From: an uncultured Bdellovibrionales bacterium
GTDB taxonomy: Bacteria; Bdellovibrionota; FAC87; UBA2466
NCBI GenBank assembly: GCA_937903155.1
Contig: CALCZU010000008.1
Location: forward strand, 1-19,846
DNA length: 19,846 bases
Direction of reading: 5' to 3'
In this document: one piece after another, positions 8,476 to 14,644 of the stretch
How the letters are laid out: each line of letters starts with the position of its first letter
Numbering within the stretch: the first letter of the stretch is position 1
Position numbers and translations under genes: made by a program
Notes under the pieces: generated by a model
What the model was told of the DNA's origin: nothing
The model's input: only the letters and a program-made list of their open reading frames with translations
The model's database searches: none

Positions 8476-8491
8476 CTGACAAGTTTGTCAG
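8476..8491. promoter_or_regulatory. 16-bp palindrome, candidate operator/activator site
   Basis: CTGACAA and TTGTCAG form a perfect inverted repeat around a 2-base centre (GT). With no loop room it is a poor RNA hairpin and is better explained as a dimeric protein site. It lies about 40 bases upstream of the sigma-54-like -24 element of the following gene and about 70 bases before the predicted transcription start. That is near the distance where sigma-54 activators bind. The binding protein is unknown. Confidence 0.4.
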
Positions 8492-8529
8492 TTCTTTGGT
8501 TTTATGGTTTTGATTAGGCTGAAAATGGT

Positions 8530-8546
8530 TTGGCACTGAATTTGTA
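8530..8546 (+). promoter_or_regulatory. Sigma-54-like -24/-12 promoter
   Basis: TTGGCAC (8530-8536), five bases, then TTGTA (8542-8546) matches the -24 half TTGGCAC exactly and keeps the required spacing to the -12 half, which differs from TTGCA by a single C-to-T change. Transcription would begin near 8556, giving a leader of about 32 bases ending in an AGGAG ribosome-binding site before the ATG at 8588. No convincing sigma-70 pair was found in the same region. The -12 mismatch affects an important base, so this is a candidate only. Confidence 0.4.
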
Positions 8547-8587
8547 GTACCGCCTAGCAACTCAAAACGTATTTTTAGGAGAATCAA

Positions 8588-9145
8588 ATGAAAGTTGTTA
8601 CCTTACTGGCCTTAAGTTTTTTAATTGCGACGGCTCCCGTCTTAATTGCGGATGAGAAGCCACCCGAATTTGTGAAAGTTCAGACGGTCGATGGAAAAAC
8701 CGTTTGGATTACAAAAGATGTTTTAAAAGAAGCTTATCAGGAGGCGTTTGGAAAACCAAAACCGAAGTTGTCGGATGTTGAAAGAGCAAAGTTTGGTTTG
8801 AAAGTTCGCCAAGAAGCCTACGCTTGGGCCTATGCTCCTACGGGAATGAATTTGCGAACCGACGACGCCAACGCATTCGCCGAAGACATGGCATCGCGTC
8901 CACACCCTCTTAATGCGTTTGCAGGATACAAAGCGGCTTATGCTTATGCCGAAATGGCTTCGGGATTAAATATGAGAGCTGCTGACGCTAGAGTGTTGGC
9001 GGATAAATTTTCTCGATTGGATGAGCCTCTGGAAATGCTGGAAGTTTTTAAGACCGCATACAAATTTGCTTACAGTCCAGAGGGGATGAATAAGAGGGCG
9101 GATGAAGCACTTGCTTACGCGCTCAAAGCGGTTGGATTGAAATAA
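8588..9145 (+). CDS. Exported protein with three 40-residue Ala/Tyr-rich repeats
   Basis: I do not recognise this 185-residue protein. It starts with a Sec signal peptide (about 1-21, MKVVTLLALSFLIATAPVLI then ADE), so it should be periplasmic or secreted. After a short region with KTVWITKDVLKEAY come three repeats with a period of exactly 40 residues, beginning near 76, 116 and 156. Each has the pattern AY.(Y/F/W)A, then G(M/L)N.R, then (D/E)A and an alanine-rich end, as in AYAWAYAPTGMNLR, AYAYAEMASGLNMR and AYKFAYSPEGMNKR. The composition suggests paired helices, perhaps a solenoid of TPR/Sel1 character, but no known family signature is met. The start is supported by AGGAG six bases upstream. 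It stands alone between its own promoter region and a strong terminator. Confidence 0.85.
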   Translation: MKVVTLLALSFLIATAPVLIADEKPPEFVKVQTVDGKTVWITKDVLKEAYQEAFGKPKPKLSDVERAKFGLKVRQEAYAWAYAPTGMNLRTDDANAFAEDMASRPHPLNAFAGYKAAYAYAEMASGLNMRAADARVLADKFSRLDEPLEMLEVFKTAYKFAYSPEGMNKRADEALAYALKAVGLK

Positions 9146-9162
9146 TTTTTGAGTCATTTCAA

Positions 9163-9199
9163 GGGCGGAGACTGTTGGCAAGAGTCTTCGCCCTTTTTT
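9163..9199 (+). terminator. Strong Rho-independent terminator
   Basis: GGGCGGAGACT (9163-9173) pairs with AGTCTTCGCCC (9183-9193) through an 11-pair stem with one G-U pair and a 9-base loop. Six T follow (9194-9199). It lies 17 bases after the stop of the exported repeat protein and closes that single-gene unit. Confidence 0.93.
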
Positions 9200-9206
9200 A
9201 ATTCCT

Positions 9207-9235
9207 TTGACTCCATTCTTCGCGGTGGTTATCTG
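9207..9235 (+). promoter_or_regulatory. Sigma-70-like promoter for the membrane protein gene
   Basis: TTGACT (9207-9212) is one base from the -35 consensus. It is followed by a 17-base spacer and TATCTG (9230-9235), which keeps the first three -10 bases. The predicted start is near 9242, about 31 bases ahead of the ATG at 9273. The -10 is weak, but position directly after a terminator supports it. Confidence 0.5.
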
Positions 9236-9250
9236 ATCCTAAGGGTCAGA
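9232..9250. repeat. Inverted repeat over the predicted -10 and start site
   Basis: TCTGATCC and GGGTCAGA form eight-base arms (one T-G pair) around a TAA centre. The element overlaps the -10 and the likely transcription start of the next gene, so it could be a repressor operator. If transcription starts upstream of it, it could instead be a small leader hairpin. Confidence 0.4.
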
Positions 9251-9272
9251 ATGCTGAATGGGGAGTTTACGG

Positions 9273-10493
9273 ATGACAGCAGAAGTTTTCTTTGGTCCGA
9301 ATGCGATTTACACCGTCGCGACCACTTTCTTAATCTTTTTCACTTTGTTGGGCGCTTTCGACGGCCTGTATTTTCATATTTATAAGTTTAAGCTTCATCG
9401 ACTGCCCGAAGCCCGATTGGAGCACCAAATTCATGCGGCTCGAGGCGTTTTATTCGTTCCAATTTCGCTTTTGTTATTTGCGTACAATTCAGCCGGTTGG
9501 TTTTTATGGCTCGGTTTATTTCTACTTCTTTTAGATATCACGCTTGAAATCGTCGATATCTTAGTTGAAAAATCCGCGAGAAAATTAATCGGGGGGATTC
9601 ACCCTCCTGAGTCGGCACTCCATGTGACTGCGACTGCGGCTCGAATGGCGGCGATTGTTTTAGTTCTTTCAGTAAAGCCCGCAAGCGCGTGGGGGCTCAG
9701 TAGCCCGGTATTTTTAGAAGCGTATCCGCCTTTTTTGGCTTACACCGGATTACTTTTTGCAATTTGCACGGGACTCGGAACGGTAAGCCAAGTCTGGACA
9801 ATGTGGGTTGCGTATCTTCTGCGATCGAATCAAGCGCGAGGAATTTCTAATGAAGGTAACCCCATTGAAGATTACGACATTCCCAAAATTTATATCGCAA
9901 TGCCGATTGCATTGGCGCTTGAAGCTGTCTTGCGTTGGATTCGCCCCACCATTCGCGAAGAAAAAGTCGGACCTTTACCCCCTAAAAATGCCATCCTTTA
10001 CACATACCATCGAGATGCGATGCTGACTCTTTCGAGTAAGACGCTGACGTCTTTGCCCGGCGCTTCCTATATTGGCTATCATGGAGTCGCTTCTTATTTT
10101 CCGACGCTGTATTACTCAATTCTCGGAATTCGTGCGATCCGATTTAAGAACAATATTGACGAGAGTCCTAAGAGCCAAATTATCCGGGAAATGAAAAATT
10201 GGGATGGACCTGTCGTAATTCGAACCGACTCCGGAAGACCTTACGGCAAAGTCCGTGCTTCGCTATTAGATCTTGCGGCGGCAACAGGACGGCCCCTAGT
10301 GCCGGTGGTTCAAAAAGCGGATCGTTTTATCACCGTGAACGAACACACGGTTCCTTTTCGCAATTCTCAGATTACGACCTATTTCGGCGAAGCGATTCCG
10401 GCAGAAAGTTTAAGTTCGCTGGATAGAACGGCAGGCCGAGAGTTTTTGCAGAGACGAATCGATGCGCTTGTGTTCTCGCAGGTCAGTCATTGA
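9273..10493 (+). CDS. Membrane protein with C-terminal DUF374/acyltransferase-like domain
   Basis: This encodes 406 residues from the ATG at 9273, preceded at seven bases by GGGAG; an upstream in-frame ATG at 9258 sits inside that ribosome-binding site and is less likely. The N-terminal half is hydrophobic, with segments near residues 14-35, 58-98, 120-136, 150-182 and 206-223. From about residue 235 a soluble domain begins. It has AILYTYHRDAM (240-250), which resembles the WHGR-type motif of DUF374, and GPVVIRTDSGRPYGKVRAS (312-330). LDLAAATGRPLVPVV (332-346) and TTYFGEAI (368-375) match the late DUF374/lysophospholipid-acyltransferase pattern in which a glycerolipid or lipid A precursor is acylated. 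The usual DGPRG is altered to TDSGRPYG. The next gene overlaps its stop. The membrane location is confident; the acyltransferase reading is moderate. Confidence 0.6.
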   Translation: MTAEVFFGPNAIYTVATTFLIFFTLLGAFDGLYFHIYKFKLHRLPEARLEHQIHAARGVLFVPISLLLFAYNSAGWFLWLGLFLLLLDITLEIVDILVEKSARKLIGGIHPPESALHVTATAARMAAIVLVLSVKPASAWGLSSPVFLEAYPPFLAYTGLLFAICTGLGTVSQVWTMWVAYLLRSNQARGISNEGNPIEDYDIPKIYIAMPIALALEAVLRWIRPTIREEKVGPLPPKNAILYTYHRDAMLTLSSKTLTSLPGASYIGYHGVASYFPTLYYSILGIRAIRFKNNIDESPKSQIIREMKNWDGPVVIRTDSGRPYGKVRASLLDLAAATGRPLVPVVQKADRFITVNEHTVPFRNSQITTYFGEAIPAESLSSLDRTAGREFLQRRIDALVFSQVSH

Positions 10494-11440
10494 AATATCC
10501 ACTTTCAGATCACTACGACGGAAAAGTTTTTCATAACCCGACGAGAAATCCTCACGGCCTTCTCGGTGTTTTGAAGTGGGTTGCGACCGGCCAATCAAAA
10601 GCTTGGCCCAAGAATCTCAACGAAAATGCGACGCCCGCGAAAATAGTTTCATCGGTCACCGAGGGGATTCGAACGACTTTTATAAATCATGCGACGGTTT
10701 TGATCCAAGTCGACGGGGTAAACTTTTTAACCGATCCGATTTGGTCCGAACGCTGCAGTCCTTTTTCTTTTGCCGGACCCAAGCGTTATCGCAGGCCCGG
10801 AATCGCTTACGCCGATCTTCCTCCCATTCATTGTGTGCTTGTCAGTCATAATCACTACGATCATTTTGATTGGCAGACTTTAAAAAATCTCATTCGAGAT
10901 CACGATCCCTATTTTGTCTTCGGGCTAGGTCTCGAAAGCCTCGCTAAAAAACTGGCAATTCGAAAAGCGGTGTTTTTGGATTGGTGGGAAAAAACGGAGG
11001 AAATGAAATTTCCGATTACTTTTGTTCCGGCTCAACATTTTTCGGGGCGTGGTTTATTCGATCGAGAACGGAGCCTTTGGGGCGGTTTTGTTTTGAGCAC
11101 GAGTCAGGGACCCATCTTTTTTGCAGGCGATACGGGCTATGGTCCGCATTTTAAAGAGATCGCCAAACGTTTAGGGGCACCCGTCTTATCTCTGATACCG
11201 ATTGGCGCCTATGAACCCCGTTGGTTTATGGAACCTGTGCACTTAAATCCGTCTGATGCCGTGCAAGCACATTTGGATTTGCAATCAAAACAAAGTATGG
11301 CGATTCATTTTGGAACTTTTAAACTTTCCGATGAAGGCATCGACGATCCTTCGAACGATCTTTGGGAAGCCCTAAAAAAATCTGGCGTAAATTCCAAAGA
11401 CTTTTGGGTGCCGTCCTTCGGAGAAGCTCGCCAAATTTAG
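10490..11440 (+). CDS. NAPE-PLD-like metallo-beta-lactamase-fold hydrolase
   Basis: This is a 316-residue cytoplasmic enzyme starting with TTG that overlaps the previous stop as TTGA. AGG seven bases upstream serves as ribosome-binding site, and no ATG or GTG fits the conserved N-terminus SDHYDGKVFHNPTR. The metal site is plain: SHNHYDHFD (H120, H122, D124, H125), QHFSGRG (H183), FFAGDTGYG (D214) and AIHFGTF (H273). GIRTTFINHATVLIQVDG and FLTDPIWSERCSPFSFAGPKR, together with EPVHLNPSDAV, are typical of the UlaG/NAPE-PLD branch, whose best known member cleaves N-acyl-phosphatidylethanolamine. The true substrate here is not proven. Tight coupling to a membrane protein with an acyltransferase-like domain suggests a phospholipid-linked substrate. 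Confidence 0.85.
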   Translation: MKYPLSDHYDGKVFHNPTRNPHGLLGVLKWVATGQSKAWPKNLNENATPAKIVSSVTEGIRTTFINHATVLIQVDGVNFLTDPIWSERCSPFSFAGPKRYRRPGIAYADLPPIHCVLVSHNHYDHFDWQTLKNLIRDHDPYFVFGLGLESLAKKLAIRKAVFLDWWEKTEEMKFPITFVPAQHFSGRGLFDRERSLWGGFVLSTSQGPIFFAGDTGYGPHFKEIAKRLGAPVLSLIPIGAYEPRWFMEPVHLNPSDAVQAHLDLQSKQSMAIHFGTFKLSDEGIDDPSNDLWEALKKSGVNSKDFWVPSFGEARQI

Positions 11441-11464
11441 TCGACATCGTGCGGGTAGAGAAAC

Positions 11465-11479
11465 CTCTTAAAATAAGAG
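11465..11479 (+). promoter_or_regulatory. Small hairpin covering the ribosome-binding region of the glycosyltransferase
   Basis: CTCTTA, AAA, TAAGAG is a perfect six-pair hairpin ending four bases before the ATG at 11483. The only purine-rich sequence ahead of that ATG (TAAGAGA) lies in its 3' arm, so folding would hide it. If the GTG at 11495 is the real start, its GGGAG (11485-11489) lies outside the hairpin. Confidence 0.3.
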
Positions 11480-11482
11480 ATA

Positions 11483-12715
11483 ATGGGAGTGCCTGTGTCC
11501 TCCTTCGACCTCAAAGATAAAATTCTTGTGCTGCGTTATTCTCGACTGGGAAGGCTTCCGCCTGCCTTGTATGAAACTGAAATCTTACAAGAATCTGGGT
11601 TTCCGGTCCTCGTTTTTGAGTTTGCCGTCGGCGATGACATTACCCGTAATATCTCGGGAAATATCCCCAAACTGAGGTACTCCGTCCCTCGTACATTTCT
11701 AAAATTTGGAAAATTATCGCCGATTTTGACGTTGCTGTGGAAAGGCTATCAACTCATCAAGCTCGTCCGGAAGTCGGGTAAACCCCGAATTATTGTTTCG
11801 CACGGACTTCAAGAGAGTTGCTTAGCGCTCTTTATGAATTGGCTTTACGGAATCAAATTCGTTATCCATGCGCACGAAGTTTTTGAAAGACACGAACTTT
11901 CCCCGCTGAACCAGTTTTTTCTAAAGATTGAGCGCCTTGCTTTTCAGCACGCCTCGTTTGCGATCTTCCCCGAAAAAAGAAGAGCCGTTTTGTATCGAAG
12001 ATCGTACCGCTTTACTTGTCCCATCTTTTTAGTCGCCAACGCTCCCAGAAAAAATCTGACTTCCCAAAAAAGTGATCTCAGACAAACACTGGGACTCAAA
12101 CCTGCGGATAAAATTCTCTACTATGTAGGGGGAGTCGGCTTGAATAACGTCCTTGAAGAAGCGATTGAAGCTCTCAAAGAAATCCCTCAGCTCCACTTTG
12201 TGATCTGGGGATGGGGAGAGGCTTCTTACCTAGAAGAACTCAAAGCGCTTGCCACTCATCATCGCGTTTCTAAGCGAGTGCATCTCTTAGGAATTTTAGA
12301 CGAAGGCAAGTGGGAAAATTTAAATGCTTGCGATATCAGTTACTGTGTCTACCGGCCGTTAAGCTTACGACTGAAATACCCAGTGACCGCATCGAATAAG
12401 TTTATGGAGGCCTTGGCGCTCGGGAAACCCGTCATCACCTCCAACGAAAAACCCTTCAAAGATTTTTTGGCGAAATACCCGGTGGGGCAACCGATTAAAG
12501 ACTATACTCCTAAAGCCATTACAGCCGCGCTTCGCTCGCTTCTCGCAGATTCCCAAAACTTTCAGGAATGTTCTAATCGAGGCAAAATAGCCTATCAAAC
12601 CGAATTTCATTACGAACGACAATTTGAAGATGCGCTCAAAGCCTTCCAAATGCTTTACGGCAAAAAAGCGTACAATGACCTACCTAAACAGATTAAAGCC
12701 TTCGTCAATCTGTGA
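11483..12715 (+). CDS. Glycosyltransferase, family 4-like (GT-B fold)
   Basis: This encodes 410 residues with the two-domain GT-B layout. The N-terminal acceptor domain includes KILVLRYSRLGRLPPALYET (13-32), and IIVSHGLQES and VIHAHEVFERHEL (127-139) are typical strand-loop segments. The C-terminal nucleotide-sugar domain begins near 205 with ILYYVGGVGLNNVLEEAIEA. It continues through FVIWGWGEASYLEELKALA and VHLLGILDEGKWENL to the donor-binding TASNKFMEALALGKPVITSN (302-321), whose glutamate E309 is the usual sugar-contact residue. It likely adds a sugar to a surface polysaccharide or glycolipid; donor and acceptor cannot be told. There is no signal peptide. GTG at 11495 with GGGAG five bases upstream is an equally good or better start, removing four residues. 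It follows the lipid-type gene pair by 42 bases, so it may be co-transcribed. Confidence 0.85.
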   Translation: MGVPVSSFDLKDKILVLRYSRLGRLPPALYETEILQESGFPVLVFEFAVGDDITRNISGNIPKLRYSVPRTFLKFGKLSPILTLLWKGYQLIKLVRKSGKPRIIVSHGLQESCLALFMNWLYGIKFVIHAHEVFERHELSPLNQFFLKIERLAFQHASFAIFPEKRRAVLYRRSYRFTCPIFLVANAPRKNLTSQKSDLRQTLGLKPADKILYYVGGVGLNNVLEEAIEALKEIPQLHFVIWGWGEASYLEELKALATHHRVSKRVHLLGILDEGKWENLNACDISYCVYRPLSLRLKYPVTASNKFMEALALGKPVITSNEKPFKDFLAKYPVGQPIKDYTPKAITAALRSLLADSQNFQECSNRGKIAYQTEFHYERQFEDALKAFQMLYGKKAYNDLPKQIKAFVNL

Positions 12716-12793
12716 TTATGAAGAAAACTCCATAGTTACCCACAAAATCTCTCCGCAATTTCTCGCTATACTCAGGCAAATAGGAGAAACCGT

Positions 12794-13024
12794 ATGAGTA
12801 AAGCAAATGCCAAAAAGAACCTTGCCGAAGAGTCCTTCCCTGGCGAAGTGAAAAATCACGAACACATTCACGCCGCAAACTGCGGACACAAGTCGTATGT
12901 TCACGGAAATCACGTTGACTATGAACACGACGGGCATTTTCATTACTACCATGACGGAAAAACTTTTAAATGTGACGGGCCTTTCGCCGGCAAAACAGCG
13001 AAGGTGTTACCCTTCAAGAAATAG
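12794..13024 (+). CDS. Small His-rich putative metal-binding protein
   Basis: This 76-residue protein has ten histidines and two cysteines (C30, C60) within residues 22-60: NHEHIHAANCGHKSYVHG, then NHVDYEHDGHFHYYHDGK, then FKCDG. The arrangement of C-G-H, H-G-N-H-V-D-Y and D-G-H-F-H resembles small bacterial proteins of unknown function with a CGH...HGDHVDY...DGHLHH pattern. Binding of zinc or another transition metal is inferred only from composition. No signal peptide is present, so it is cytoplasmic. AGGAG nine bases upstream supports the ATG. TATACT (12767-12772) may be a -10, though no -35 is convincing. The DUF71 gene starts 2 bases after its stop, so the two are co-translated. Confidence 0.8.
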   Translation: MSKANAKKNLAEESFPGEVKNHEHIHAANCGHKSYVHGNHVDYEHDGHFHYYHDGKTFKCDGPFAGKTAKVLPFKK

Positions 13025-13026
13025 GA

Positions 13027-13617
13027 ATGCGAAAAAAAACGATTGTTTCATGGTCAACCGGTAAAGACAGCGCCCTGCTGCTTTACCGGTTGCTGCGTTC
13101 TGAGGATATCGAAGTCGTCGGCCTTCTAACAACGCTCAGAGAAAAAGATCAGAAGATCAATATCCACGAAACCGATGCAAAAGATCTAGAGTGGCAAGCT
13201 AAGCGCTTAAATCTACCCCTTCACCGAGTTTTTCTTCCGGACCCCTGTCCTAATTCGATTTATCTCGCCCGAGTTTTTGAGACGTTAAATGTTTTAAAGG
13301 CTCAAGGTTTAACCCATCTAGCCTTTGGCGATCTCTTTTTAGAGGATATCCGTAAATTTAGAGAAAAAAATTTTGGAGATACCTTTAGTCTTCTCTTTCC
13401 GCTCTGGGGAGAAAAAACGGACGTCATTGCCCGCGAGATCATCAAAGTTGGAATCCAAGCGAAGATTGTCGCAGTGGATTCTGAAAGACTTCCCCAATCG
13501 CTCATCGGCCAGCCTTTCGATTTGAAATTTTTAGAAAACCTTCCTAATACCGTCGATCCCTGCGGTGAAAACGGAGAGTTTCATACCTTCGTCCACAATT
13601 CTCCTGATATGCAATGA
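13027..13617 (+). CDS. DUF71 / diphthine--ammonia ligase-like ATP-pyrophosphatase
   Basis: This encodes 196 residues of the adenine-nucleotide alpha-hydrolase (N-type ATP-PPase) fold. The PP-loop is VSWSTGKDSALLLYRLL (7-23). The family-specific motifs FGDLFLEDIRKFRE (100-113) and DPCGENGEFHTFV (177-189) define the DUF71/COG2102 group, which includes the eukaryotic and archaeal diphthamide synthase Dph6. Bacteria lack diphthamide, so in this genome the enzyme must activate a different, unknown substrate by adenylation or amidation. It sits 2 bases after the His-rich protein gene. The ATG immediately follows AGGA, too close to serve as a normal ribosome-binding site, so translation probably depends on re-initiation. 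Family placement is secure and function open. Confidence 0.85.
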   Translation: MRKKTIVSWSTGKDSALLLYRLLRSEDIEVVGLLTTLREKDQKINIHETDAKDLEWQAKRLNLPLHRVFLPDPCPNSIYLARVFETLNVLKAQGLTHLAFGDLFLEDIRKFREKNFGDTFSLLFPLWGEKTDVIAREIIKVGIQAKIVAVDSERLPQSLIGQPFDLKFLENLPNTVDPCGENGEFHTFVHNSPDMQ

Positions 13618-13689
13618 GTTATTCTTTTCATCGGGGAAGGGATTTTGGACCTGAAAAAAGACGCCGCCACAGCGGATTCCCTGATTCCT

Positions 13690-14496
13690 TCACTTGCCGA
13701 AAAATTCTTTTCGAACAGAGTCAGTCAGTAAACGAATTTTTAAGAGATTCGCAAACAGTAATCTTGGATGTTTCAGTACAGATTTATTTAGGAAATGATT
13801 ACTCACAATCCCACCCGTCCTGCTATGCGATCCCTGGTTTGCCACGCGATAAATTGCTGCACGAAAAGGAAAAACTTCAAGCGGATTGCCCTTCGACGCG
13901 AGAATGTCAGAAATCTGAACATGGCTGCCGAGCATGGATGAAATCCATTTTTCGCTGGCATCCTCAAATTTAGCAGGAAGGCTGTAAAGATTAGCGCTTA
14001 TAATCAGAGAGGTACCGCAGGTTTTATTAAAGGCATTATGCTGCATTAAAAGCTTTCCGCAATCATCCCAGATGTAACCATGGTCAATTTTCCATCCGCC
14101 GCACTCCGAATGTTCCGAAACATACTGAACAATGTTACAACTAACCAAGTCATCATCGTCAACAATCATAAAAAATTGAGAGTTTCGCGCGTACAGCATT
14201 CCGCTAAGAACTCGCCTGCCCTTATCCATTCTAAAGACATTGCGAAATTCTTCTACGGTCATTCCTTCGGCACGTTCATGAGCGGGATTTGGAGGAAACG
14301 AAACTCGCAATGCTTCAAAACGGTCGGGAAGAGTTGGGAGGTCGGCTCCCTCGTTCGCAACAATGATCGCGCGCCAATTGCTATTGGATTGATTCGAAAT
14401 CGAAGAAATAGTTTGCGCCAAGCGAGTCTTAAGATGTTCCCAGTTAAAAGCATTGGCTGGGTGGCGCACCGGTATGATAAACGTGAGCAGAGTCAT
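13690..14496 (-). CDS. Glycosyltransferase family 2-like protein
   Basis: This encodes 268 residues of GT-A type. The start TLLTFIIPVRHP (2-13) is the first strand of the nucleotide-sugar fold. Next come LKTRLAQTISSISNQSNSNW and AIIVANEG (43-50), the usual pair of helix and second strand. FFMIVDDDDLVSCNIVQYV carries the metal-binding DXD as DDDD (113-116). GGWKIDHGYIWDDCGKL and the region around SSMLGSHVQISD follow. No membrane anchor is present. It probably transfers a sugar to a cell-surface glycan. The ATG is supported by AAGGA five bases upstream. It is convergent with the DUF71 gene (72-base gap, no clear terminator) and divergent from the next gene, sharing a symmetrical promoter region. 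Confidence 0.8.
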   Translation of the reverse strand: MTLLTFIIPVRHPANAFNWEHLKTRLAQTISSISNQSNSNWRAIIVANEGADLPTLPDRFEALRVSFPPNPAHERAEGMTVEEFRNVFRMDKGRRVLSGMLYARNSQFFMIVDDDDLVSCNIVQYVSEHSECGGWKIDHGYIWDDCGKLLMQHNAFNKTCGTSLIISANLYSLPAKFEDASEKWISSMLGSHVQISDILASKGNPLEVFPFRAAIYRVANQGSHSRTGGIVSNHFLNKSVLKHPRLLFANLLKIRLLTDSVRKEFFGK

Positions 14497-14549
14497 GTAT
14501 TCCTTGCAGCACTAGCATTAGAAAAAATGTTAATCGTAGCTATTCAGAG

Positions 14550-14578
14550 ATTATAGAGGCAAGCGCTTTCGGAGGCAA
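14550..14578 (-). promoter_or_regulatory. Sigma-70 promoter, left arm, for the family 2-like glycosyltransferase
   Basis: Read leftward, TTGCCT (14578-14573) is followed by a 17-base spacer and a consensus TATAAT (14555-14550). Transcription should start near 14543, leaving a leader of about 47 bases before the ATG at 14496 with its AAGGA. Confidence 0.8.
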
Positions 14579-14609
14579 ATCGACCAAGGGTTATTCCGAA
14601 TCGCCCAAT

Positions 14610-14638
14610 TTGCTTCCGAAAGCTCCTGCCTCTATAAT
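14610..14638 (+). promoter_or_regulatory. Sigma-70 promoter, right arm, giving a leaderless transcript
   Basis: TTGCTT (14610-14615), a 17-base spacer and a consensus TATAAT (14633-14638) make a near-ideal promoter. Only six bases separate the -10 from the ATG at 14645, so the transcription start coincides with or directly adjoins the start codon. Confidence 0.8.
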
Positions 14639-14644
14639 TTTTAA

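Larger units (their letters stand above)
14550..14638. repeat. 31-bp inverted repeat with 27-base centre, built of two promoters
   Basis: The left arm 14550-14580 and right arm 14608-14638 are reverse complements at 28 of 31 positions; one of the three differences would be a G-U pair in RNA. Each arm contains, outward facing, a TTGC(C/T)T -35, a 17-base spacer and TATAAT, so the repeat is an inverted duplicate of a whole promoter including its spacer. The centre contains ATTCCGAAT, itself nearly palindromic and echoing the TTCCGAAAG in the arms. As RNA the whole would fold into a long stem, but neither promoter transcribes the complete element. Confidence 0.9.

Noticed and set aside
13618..13689. 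CCGC-CACA-GCGG hairpin between the convergent DUF71 and glycosyltransferase genes
   Set aside because: The stem is only four pairs and has no T tract on either strand, so it is not a credible terminator.
13614..13973. Plus-strand open frame of 119 codons overlapping the DUF71 stop by ATGA
   Set aside because: It is almost wholly antisense to the family 2-like glycosyltransferase, which has a clear GT-A start and DDDD motif. The plus-frame product shows no domain or sensible composition.
14080..14556. Plus-strand open frame of 158 codons
   Set aside because: It is antisense to the glycosyltransferase and runs into the leftward promoter. Its protein has no recognisable features.
14550..14638. 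Reading the long inverted repeat as a bidirectional terminator
   Set aside because: It lies between divergent genes, not convergent ones, and each arm reads better as an outward promoter. The T run after the right arm is only five bases and abuts the start codon.
14550..14638. Reading the inverted repeat as insertion-sequence ends or a CRISPR unit
   Set aside because: Only 27 bases lie between the arms, there is no transposase and no flanking duplication was seen, and there is a single pair rather than an array.
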